Origin: CAWDMN01 sp963803155
Lineage (GTDB): Bacteria > Acidobacteriota > Terriglobia > Versatilivoradales > Versatilivoraceae
Reading direction: 5' to 3'
Assembly (NCBI GenBank): GCA_963803155.1
Contig: CAWDMN010000078.1
Span: forward strand, 92,859-156,858
DNA: 64,000 nt
Below are positions 9,001 through 15,138 of this stretch, piece by piece (position 1 is the stretch's first letter; each line of letters starts with the position of its first letter). The notes under the pieces were generated by a model that was given only the letters and a program-made list of their open reading frames with translations, was not told where the DNA came from and ran no database searches. Both the position numbers and the translations under genes were made by a program.

Positions 9001-9673
9001 ATTGATGCTGACCAATTGGTCCGGAGTGGGAAAGAATATCAATTTCGCATTTTCAGCGGATGGACTCACTACCTCTGATCATATGTTGCGCTATTCGATG
9101 ACGGTTGGCGCTGGCCGGCAGATTTCAATCCCTGCCTTTATCGCATATCTGCGGCAGCAAGGGTTAACTGAACTCCCCCCCGCCGGCACCAGTTTGGCTG
9201 GACCACTGCTCGCTACCAGCGGCGATGGCAGTATGAACGGCATCTCTCTGGGGGTCAGGACTTCAACCCCCGGTGAAGGCGGATACTTTGGAGTCTTCAA
9301 TGCGGCCCTTTCCGATAGCCAGCTTGCCATTGGAAGCGCGGGGCTCTTCGACTTGCAACAAGATGCTACGAATCGCTCCAACCTGGCCTTGGTCAATTTG
9401 TCTTCCGCCGGAAGCGGAACGGGGATTTTTACGATCGACATTTACAACGACGCAGGTTCCAAGGTCGCCAGCTTCGATCAAGCCGTGGACCCCTTACAAT
9501 GGGTGCAATTGAACTCTATCCTGGCTGTCCATGCTCCAGGCACCACCTCCGGTTATGCGATCGTGACGCGGATTTCGGGCACGGATCCCTTCATCCTTTA
9601 CGGAGTCATTAATGACGGAGGCTCGCCCGGACAGCGGACTGGTGACGGGGCGTTCCTAAGCGCAACGAACTGA
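6068..9673 (+). CDS. Secreted M36/M4-like zinc metalloprotease, multidomain
   Basis: A 1201-residue exported protease. It has an N-terminal signal anchor and an FTP-like propeptide at about 75-260. The catalytic domain carries the zinc motif 'HEYTH' (His425-Glu426-His429), with a third ligand likely Glu451 in 'NEAYADYF'. A prepeptidase C-terminal (PPC-like) beta domain follows at about 620-710 ('GSDVDLLVRRG', 'GIYYIAVANC'). From about 720 on, two or three copies of a beta module occur, each ending 'FYAYGVIND' or 'FILYGVIND'. The same module type appears in the frameshifted protein at 38194-40519, so it is probably a surface or secretion module. GGAGG lies just before ATG. Likely role: extracellular protein degradation. 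Confidence 0.9.
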   Translation: MNPRNKWISFRSWMGIAVLAILSMSNSLAVLAINRDKVAGPAQESSISAASAAASRTLQSSSLAADSSVDSSRQKMLQNFQPMAGSSAKVKWNAQTGLPASLYNFRETTSAADPEQGAREFLQAHKDLLLNNESDAQLHYMRTRHSGNMSHVDFQQYYNNIPIRHAMTTVHLNSNQVTMVQSNYLPNLSGSTTPVLTSEEAWSVVKKELGSTVVLDSKPIVPQLMIVPQNKVPVLCWRIAVHVVMPFEGWEFLINANSGAVVEKNRLDRGVDGTGLVYLDNPWVTPNLTTVPFKYLDGTGYLKGSYANLMSYVGPNNFKNMAYSASFTYQYKPNTATTGSPTEVFSEQNLFYHINQIHDYFKNNFGYSDRDQAFPVIVHYPDTNGRAMDNAYYDPTCECIAVGDGTGVAAGGDNDLARDAEVIYHEYTHAVIDTITLLGDFANDYGSAMNEAYADYFACTLFNDPHIGEWTTGSNDGLRDLANSNKYPNDILNPSTQQMEAHYTGQIWGGTLWDLRNALGSGVADQIIFNTFYFLPQSGDADFGEGYVALLEADQALYEGVHADQIKAILNQRGIYEPTAVSSNSLANQAVVQGSIAAIPNGYTIGSYAVLADRQYMVYVPAGGMLQVDLQGPTGSDVDLLVRRGLPVTIDNNEYGSYDYSSSSPYAIESITATASSTPVLTEGIYYIAVANCTPADVTYALMATVTNGASPRNVSMLPVVLSSAGANGSYYTTETTLANRGSGKLTLAVTYLPSFPSTGSDAGAGTVTVLLNAHEQLIIPDTIVFLRSLGLPIPETGNMLGILSIQPMGADVSQLAAMARTTTKTISGRAGLSYSGIPIVNALTGPVLISGLRENSRDRSNLAVQNLGTTADGNLTLHLTVFDGNTGTSSFAIPDITLTPGQFYQISNVLISNGLSLTNGYVKVERASGTAPFYAYGVINDQINSDGSFILPVSVAQNAMTRLTLPVVVESGNFTSELMLTNWSGVGKNINFAFSADGLTTSDHMLRYSMTVGAGRQISIPAFIAYLRQQGLTELPPAGTSLAGPLLATSGDGSMNGISLGVRTSTPGEGGYFGVFNAALSDSQLAIGSAGLFDLQQDATNRSNLALVNLSSAGSGTGIFTIDIYNDAGSKVASFDQAVDPLQWVQLNSILAVHAPGTTSGYAIVTRISGTDPFILYGVINDGGSPGQRTGDGAFLSATN

Positions 9674-9761
9674 CGGTTTGCGAGTGCCAGATTGAGATGT
9701 TGCTTCGGCAACAGACCGTATACCCGGAACACAACGTCATCAAATCTTCAGCCCTTCATCT

Positions 9762-9841
9762 GAGGAGCCACTCATGCCCGCGCGGCTGGCACAACACGAC
9801 AATGAAAATGCGGCGATGTCATGAATCCCCTCCGACGGAGG
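9762..9841 (+). repeat. R1 family repeat, left part, cut by the IS element
   Basis: Has the R1 junction CTGAGGAGCCACTCATGCCC, the head GCGCGGCTGGCACAACA and a hairpin cassette starting CCCCTCCGACGGAGGG. The expected closing junction GGGGATTTTCTGAGGAG is missing here but occurs at about 11943, beyond the IS element. Confidence 0.65.
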
Positions 9842-9877
9842 GAAGGCGTGAAAAAATCGCGAAAAGTCAAAAAAAGA

Positions 9878-9906
9878 TTGACTAGCGATATCGCTAGGTG
9901 TATACT
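9878..9906 (+). promoter_or_regulatory. Sigma-70-type promoter with palindromic operator in the spacer
   Basis: -35 TTGACT at 9878-9883 and -10 TATACT at 9901-9906 with a 17-base spacer. A 16-bp perfect palindrome, CTAGCGATATCGCTAG (9882-9897), overlaps the -35 and fills the spacer. A dimeric protein bound here should block RNA polymerase; the AbrB-like product 30 bases downstream is the obvious candidate. Confidence 0.7.
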
Positions 9907-9935
9907 TTTTCCATCTTTGACGCGGAGAGTGCCGC

Positions 9936-10142
9936 ATGGGTTATCAATCCAAAGTTCAAGTCATCGAGCGGGCCAAGGGGCAAAAGCAATTTTACCTGAT
10001 CTGCCCGGCGCCGCTAGCCCAAGCCCTGGAGATGGAAAAGAGCGAGACCATCGAATGGATCCTGGAAGACAAGCACACGCTGGTCATCAAGCGCATCGAG
10101 GCAGCCGCGGCGGCCCGCAAGGGGGCCCATGGACGCTGCTAA
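9936..10142 (+). CDS. AbrB/SpoVT-like small DNA-binding protein of the IS element
   Basis: A 68-residue protein with the swapped-hairpin AbrB/MazE pattern: 'SKVQVIERAKGQKQFYLICP', 'LAQALEMEKSETIEWILED', 'TLVIKR'. GGAGAG lies 7 bases before ATG. Its last 14 bases overlap the start of the transposase gene, so the two are probably translationally coupled. Proteins of this family bind palindromic operators as dimers. The perfect palindrome in the promoter spacer suggests autorepression that would also limit transposase expression. No toxin partner is seen, so a regulatory role in the IS is more likely than a toxin-antitoxin pair. Confidence 0.75.
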   Translation: MGYQSKVQVIERAKGQKQFYLICPAPLAQALEMEKSETIEWILEDKHTLVIKRIEAAAAARKGAHGRC

Positions 10143-11652
10143 GTCTTCCCCGCAAAACGCCCCGGTTCGTCCGATGAGCCGGGTGAAGACCGCCAACCGG
10201 GCCCAATTGGTCTTGCGGATGGTGGATGTCGAGAAGCTGATTCCCCTGCGCCATCCGGCCCGGATGATTTGGCAGATGGTCGGACAGTTGGACTTGAGCC
10301 CCTACGAGGCCAAGATTGAGGCCGTGGCCGGGCAAGCGGGCCGACCGGCCTGGGATCCCCAGTTGTTGATCTGTGTGTGGGTTTATGCCTACAGCAAAGG
10401 GATCAGCTCGGCGCGGGAAATCGAGCAACGCTGCAGCTACGATCCCGCCTTTCAGTGGCTGACCGGACTGGACGTAATCAACCATCACACGCTGTCGGAC
10501 TTTCGCGGCAGCCGGGAGGCGGAACTGCGGGAGCTGTTTGCCCAGCTGTTGGGAGTGCTGAGCCGCCAGCAGCTGATTCGGCTGAAACGAGTGGCCCATG
10601 ACGGCAGCAAAATCCGGGCCTTGGCCTCGGACAAGAGCTTCCGCCGGGGAGAGACGCTGGAGCGTCATTTGCAGCAGGCGCGGGAACTGGTCGGGCAGCT
10701 GAGCGAAGCCGGATCGGAAGAGCAGAGCGCCCGGCGCCAGCAGGCACGGCAGCGGGCCGCTCGCCAACGAGTCGAACGGCTGGAAGAGGCGCAACGGCAG
10801 CTGGCCCAGCTGCAACAGCGCAAACCAGACCCGTCGAGCCAACAACCGAGGGTCAGTGAGAGCGATCCGGAGGCTCGGATCATGCGGACGGGACATGACG
10901 GTTTTATTCCCGCTTACAACGTGCAATTGTCCACCGACGAACAGGCCGGGATGGTCGTGGGGGTGGCGGTCACCCAGGAGGCCGCCGACGTGGCCCAACT
11001 GCAACCGGCGGTCGATCAGATCGTCAACAATCTGGAGCAAAAACCGGAACAGATGCTGGTCGACGGAGGGTATATCTCGCAGGCTAATGTGGTTTCCCTG
11101 GATCAGCAAGAGATTGACCTGATTGGCCCCTGGGTCGATCGGAAGGACACGGGACAACAGAATCTGAAACGGCGTCAACTGGATCCGGCCTTCTATCCCG
11201 AAGCGTTTCGGTATCAGCCGGGGTCGAACGCGTATCAATGTCCAGCCGGCCAACTGTTGAGTTACGAAGGAAGTGAAGACCGACCTTTTCAGACCCGGCA
11301 TCGCTATCGAGCCACCGCCTCGACCTGCCGGACCTGTGCCCTGCAGTCGCACTGTTGCCCGAACACTCGAAAGGGGCGTTCGCTGGTCCAGATTGAGGCC
11401 GCCCCCGAAGTGAAGGCCTTTCAAGAGAAGATGCAGACCCCCCAAGCCCAGCAACTTTACAAGAAACGGGCCCCGCTGGCCGAATTCACCAATGCCTGGA
11501 TCAAAGAGAAAATGAAATTGCGGCAATTCCGAGTGCGGGGGTTGAAAAAGGTCTCGCTGGAAATTTTGTGGGCCTGTTTGAGCTACAACATTCAGCAATG
11601 GATCCGCTGCTGTCGGCGAGGGCCCCTGATCCCAAGGCAAAGCCCGGCCTAA
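10129..11652 (+). CDS. IS1182-family DDE transposase
   Basis: A 507-residue transposase. The N-terminal domain has the typical 'FQWLTGL' and 'HTLSDFR' stretches (DUF772). A Gln/Arg-rich coiled segment follows at about 170-240. The DDE catalytic core has Asp in 'VAHDGSKIRA', Asp in 'MLVDGGYIS' and a probable Glu in 'APLAEFTNAW'. A Cys-rich patch ('CRTCALQSHCCPN') precedes the last acidic residue, as in this family. The frame is uninterrupted. The start overlaps the AbrB-like gene by 14 bases, and no independent ribosome-binding site is evident, so translation probably depends on the upstream gene. Confidence 0.93.
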   Translation: MDAAKSSPQNAPVRPMSRVKTANRAQLVLRMVDVEKLIPLRHPARMIWQMVGQLDLSPYEAKIEAVAGQAGRPAWDPQLLICVWVYAYSKGISSAREIEQRCSYDPAFQWLTGLDVINHHTLSDFRGSREAELRELFAQLLGVLSRQQLIRLKRVAHDGSKIRALASDKSFRRGETLERHLQQARELVGQLSEAGSEEQSARRQQARQRAARQRVERLEEAQRQLAQLQQRKPDPSSQQPRVSESDPEARIMRTGHDGFIPAYNVQLSTDEQAGMVVGVAVTQEAADVAQLQPAVDQIVNNLEQKPEQMLVDGGYISQANVVSLDQQEIDLIGPWVDRKDTGQQNLKRRQLDPAFYPEAFRYQPGSNAYQCPAGQLLSYEGSEDRPFQTRHRYRATASTCRTCALQSHCCPNTRKGRSLVQIEAAPEVKAFQEKMQTPQAQQLYKKRAPLAEFTNAWIKEKMKLRQFRVRGLKKVSLEILWACLSYNIQQWIRCCRRGPLIPRQSPA

Positions 11653-11831
11653 ACCCAAGCGTCCAGAGTTTCGCGCTTTCAAAGGCGCTGGCGAGGGGGA
11701 AAAGAGTACTACGGTCCCAGGGATCTTCGGATTGGGAAGAGGGAATGACATGAAAATGTTCGCACCCGGTTGAATTTTTCTAATCGTCACAAAAAACAAG
11801 CCCGTCTAATCCCTAATTTTTTCACGCCTTC

Positions 11832-11990
11832 AGGGGAATCCGTCCGTCAGCTGACGGACGGAAGGGGAGGGTTCAATCCGGGAAAGCCTTCCCTTGATGA
11901 GACCCACCCCTGCGGACTGAAGTCCGCGACCCCTCCGTTGGAGGGGATTTTCTGAGGAGAAGAATTTCGAACCGGTATTTTATTTACTAT
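11832..11990 (+). repeat. R5-like/R1 composite repeat right of the IS
   Basis: Begins with a palindrome (CCGTCCGTCAGCTGACGGAC), then paired CCCTCC.. / ..GGAGGGG arms. It includes the R1 junction GGGGATTTTCTGAGGAG (about 11940-11957) and ends with ACCGGTATTTTATTTAC, a variant of the R5 terminal repeat seen at 33170-33190 and 58966-58985. Confidence 0.6.
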
Positions 11991-12086
11991 GCCTTAAGAT
12001 GCCTCGGATAGTGTCTCCCTGCTTGTCGCCACTTTAATCATCTATTCCCCTTCATTTAATCCCGCGTCTGGTGTATTGTTTTTTAA

Positions 12087-13046
12087 ATGGGGACGCTTCT
12101 TCTATTTCGTCTGATTTCTGGAGTGCGTGTGTCTAGGGGGAAAAGTCGTCGCAGCGGAGGATTTCTTCGAGTCCTAGGTTTGTCCGCGCCTGGATTGGGG
12201 TGCATACTCCAGCTGCTTTCCTTCTTCTTCTTTTCTTTGGATCCCATTGTCTGGGGCCAAACGCTTCGCGAGAATTTGGCGGATCCCGCGGTTGTATTTC
12301 CTCCCGGGGAGTCTCTGGTATATGAGGTGAAATGGGATCCACCGGCTTGGATGTTCTTTCTTCCTGCGATGAGCGCCGGGCAAATGACTCTGCAATGCCA
12401 AAAACATTTCCAGTATGGGGACCGGCCCGCCTTTCTTTTTTCGGTGAATGCCTTCTCCAGTGGCTTTCTCCCCAAGCTGACCGGATTGACGGTGAATGAT
12501 TATTTTGAATCCATTGTGGAAGCGCAAAATTTTTGTTCCATGCGGATGTATAAAAAAACCCAGGAGGGCAAAAGACGCTTCGAAATGACCCAGACTTTCA
12601 ATCCCGGCCAGACTACCGGCCACCTGCTGATCAAGGATGATAGCAAGTCACCTGCCCGGACTACCCGGGATGAAGAGGTGAAGGATCTCCCACCCTGTGT
12701 GCAGGATTTGGTTTCTATTGTCTATCATGCGCGGTTGCACCCCTTGCGGGTCGGGGAAACTTATCCCATGGTAATTTGCGAGACCGGGAAAGCCCGGAAA
12801 TTTAACATTTTTGTCCGACGAAAAGAGATGGTGAATACCGCTGCCGGACCTGTTCCGGCCTTGCTGATCGAGGGTGAAACTCAGCCCGGAGTATTGTTCA
12901 AGGATGGAGGGCGATTCTCCGTTTGGGCCACGGACGACCCGCGCAAGATTCCTCTCCACTACGAAATCAACGTAAAATTGGGGAGAGTTTTTGGCGACTT
13001 AGTGTATTGGCCCGGGACGGGAAATCGGGTCAAGAAAAATCAGTGA
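12087..13046 (+). CDS. DUF3108-family exported or anchored protein
   Basis: A 319-residue protein. After a basic N-terminus there is one hydrophobic segment at about 38-52. The C-terminal 250 residues match the DUF3108 pattern of periplasmic proteins ('GESLVYEVKWD', 'FPPGES', 'HYEINVKLGRVFGDLVY'). The biochemical role of the family is unknown. The ATG at 12087 has no clear ribosome-binding site; a GTG about 13 codons in, preceded by CTGGAG, is an alternative start. It is followed at 131 bases by the VWFA-related gene on the same strand. Confidence 0.8.
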   Translation: MGTLLLFRLISGVRVSRGKSRRSGGFLRVLGLSAPGLGCILQLLSFFFFSLDPIVWGQTLRENLADPAVVFPPGESLVYEVKWDPPAWMFFLPAMSAGQMTLQCQKHFQYGDRPAFLFSVNAFSSGFLPKLTGLTVNDYFESIVEAQNFCSMRMYKKTQEGKRRFEMTQTFNPGQTTGHLLIKDDSKSPARTTRDEEVKDLPPCVQDLVSIVYHARLHPLRVGETYPMVICETGKARKFNIFVRRKEMVNTAAGPVPALLIEGETQPGVLFKDGGRFSVWATDDPRKIPLHYEINVKLGRVFGDLVYWPGTGNRVKKNQ

Positions 13047-13177
13047 TCCAAATCGCTTTGTGTTTGAGCCTGGCGAGGATTTATATAGTGTGCTCCAAAC
13101 ATCCACCGTTCAAAGTGCGGCACTATCGAGAACGGCATGGCGCGGATCGTTTGAGCCTCAATGACGGGGAGTAAAAA

Positions 13178-14941
13178 ATGCCTGGTCGACTAAAAAGAAT
13201 ATTCTTTTTTTTGATGTTGTTTCTTGGGCTGATGAATTTGGGCCAGGCGGAGAAAGCCAAGGGATCGGCTGGCGACAAGCCCGAAGTGAAAAAAAAGGAA
13301 CCGGGATCTGGCTTCACCATCAAGGTTCCGGTGGATGTCGTGGTGGTCAATGCTTTGGTGACCGACAAAAAAGGGGACCCGGTGAAAGACCTCAAGATGG
13401 ATGATTTCAAAGTTTATGAAGATGGCAAGCTTCAGCCCATCCATACTTTCACCTTGGAAACCTATCGTCCGGTGCAGGAACCGGCGAGCGCCGCGGCGGT
13501 GGGCGCCGCGCCGGCGAAGGATGTCCAGGCTCCGTCCTCTTCGGCGGAACCCGCGGCTACCCCCCGCTACTTCAGCTTGGTCATCGACGATCTGAATTCA
13601 CCCGAACCGGATCAATTTTATCGGGCAATCGAGGCCATGAAAAAATTCGTGGCCAATCAAATGCTGCCTGGAGATCTGGCGATGATCTATGCAGTTTCGG
13701 GGAGGGCGGAGTTCCCCTTTACCAGCGACAAGGCGGCTCTGGTGCAGTTTCTTTCCGAGTTGTATAAAAAATTGAACCTCCACCGGACCAATAAAAATGA
13801 TTGTCCGCAGATGACTGACCTGCAGGCCTATTACATTGCGACGGACCGGAACGATCCGGAGGCAATGTCAGTGGCCGTAGACGAATATTGCGGCAGCTGC
13901 GGCCTCGATTGTAGGACCACGCCCCGGGAGGCAATCGAGCAGATTATTAAGGGAATGTCGCGGAGCCAGTATTACGAGGACCTGCATTACCGGCAGATGG
14001 CCTTGGCTTCTCTGCGGCAGCATGTCCGGAGCCTGCGTCACTTCGAGGGACGCAAATCAGTCATCTTATTCTCCCCTGGATTCATCGCGGAGGATGTGCG
14101 GTTTGAGATTCAAGAGGTGGTAGACCGTTCTTTGCGCTCGGGGGTGGTTTTCAATTCGATTGATGCCCGCGGCCTCTACACGACGGGATTTGAAGCCGCC
14201 GACCGAGTCAACTTGTCCTGGAATAATACCGGGCTGGTGGGCAGAAAAACCTCCCTATTGCAAAATTCAAAGTTTGCCCATGCGGATCCTCTCTCGCAAT
14301 TTGCGTCTGAAACCGGCGGGCTTTTTTTTCATAACAACAACGACTTGTTTGCCGGCCTTAAAGCCGTGGCTGAGCGGCAGACTTATTACTATGTGTTGAG
14401 CTATGCATCTCCCAACAACAAGAGTGACGGACGGTATCACAAGATCAAACTGGAAATTTCGCGTCCCGGGATCGAGGTGAATTATCGCAAAGGATATTAT
14501 GCGGCCAAGGAAGAGATTAGTTTTGAATCCCGGAAGAAGGAAGATATCTTTGAAGCCATGAGGGCGCCGGGGGATATCAACAAAATTCCCATCCAGGTTT
14601 CATTTAATTATTACCAAATTGACGACAGCCATTACCAATTGAGCGTTATAACCCGCGTCGATGTGCATGACATCAAGTTTCTTTCCGAGGATACCCGTCA
14701 TAGAAATGTGATTAATCTTGTCTTGGCCACTTTTGATGAAAAGGATCATTATGTGGATGGACTGGATAAAAGCATCGAGTTCAATCTCTCCGATCCCAGC
14801 TTTGCCAATTTGATAAATTATGGTGTGACCTCAAAGGTGGAAATGGCCGTCCCTCCGGGCCGATACAAAATCAAATCCGTGGTGCGTGAAGGGGCACAAA
14901 CCAAGATGGGTTCGGTCACGAAATGGGTTGAGGTGCCATAG
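13178..14941 (+). CDS. VWFA-related (acidobacterial type) exported protein
   Basis: A 587-residue protein with a signal peptide ('MPGRLKRIFFFLMLFLGLM'). It carries the N-terminal strand block typical of the acidobacterial VWFA-related family ('VDVVVVNALVTDKKGDPVKD', 'DFKVYEDG'), then a von Willebrand A fold. The MIDAS-like site is 'VIDDLNS', and a later strand reads 'RKSVILFSPGF'. An Ala/Pro-rich linker at about 100-130 precedes the VWA domain. A Cys cluster near 'YCGSCGLDC' is unusual. A beta-rich C-terminal domain follows. The substrate or partner is unknown; the family is abundant in Acidobacteriota, which is the best lineage marker in this window. Confidence 0.9.
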   Translation: MPGRLKRIFFFLMLFLGLMNLGQAEKAKGSAGDKPEVKKKEPGSGFTIKVPVDVVVVNALVTDKKGDPVKDLKMDDFKVYEDGKLQPIHTFTLETYRPVQEPASAAAVGAAPAKDVQAPSSSAEPAATPRYFSLVIDDLNSPEPDQFYRAIEAMKKFVANQMLPGDLAMIYAVSGRAEFPFTSDKAALVQFLSELYKKLNLHRTNKNDCPQMTDLQAYYIATDRNDPEAMSVAVDEYCGSCGLDCRTTPREAIEQIIKGMSRSQYYEDLHYRQMALASLRQHVRSLRHFEGRKSVILFSPGFIAEDVRFEIQEVVDRSLRSGVVFNSIDARGLYTTGFEAADRVNLSWNNTGLVGRKTSLLQNSKFAHADPLSQFASETGGLFFHNNNDLFAGLKAVAERQTYYYVLSYASPNNKSDGRYHKIKLEISRPGIEVNYRKGYYAAKEEISFESRKKEDIFEAMRAPGDINKIPIQVSFNYYQIDDSHYQLSVITRVDVHDIKFLSEDTRHRNVINLVLATFDEKDHYVDGLDKSIEFNLSDPSFANLINYGVTSKVEMAVPPGRYKIKSVVREGAQTKMGSVTKWVEVP

Positions 14942-15138
14942 CAGTTTCGCAATCCGAGTCCGTGCTTGACCGAGCATTTTCCTATGATGATCATCGGGAT
15001 GTCGAGGTAACCGCTGCAATCTTCCCCATGCGGGAGGTGTCCCAACCGGCGGCTCTGTATTATCCCGCCGCTCTCCCCAACGGTTGTGCCTTGATATATT
15101 GCCATTAAAGCATTCTAGAAAGTTCATCCTTTTAATTG

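Larger units (their letters stand above)
9842..11831 (+). mobile_element. IS1182-family insertion sequence with AbrB-like gene
   Basis: About 2.0 kb bounded by a 16-bp perfect inverted repeat, GAAGGCGTGAAAAAAT at 9842-9857 and its complement at 11816-11831. It holds a promoter with an internal palindrome, a small AbrB-like gene and an IS1182-type transposase whose start overlaps it. Both ends lie in dispersed-repeat DNA (R1 on the left, R5-like on the right). Only a trivial flanking identity (AGG) is seen, so the target-site duplication is unresolved and the exact ends are an inference from the inverted repeat. The transposase frame is intact, so the copy may be active. Confidence 0.75.

Noticed and set aside
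9936..11652. Toxin-antitoxin pair (AbrB-like plus downstream gene)
   Set aside because: The downstream gene is clearly a DDE transposase, not a toxin.
10087..11799. 570-codon minus-strand ORF
   Set aside because: It is the antisense shadow of the IS1182 transposase; no ribosome-binding site and no known motif, while the plus strand has clear catalytic motifs.
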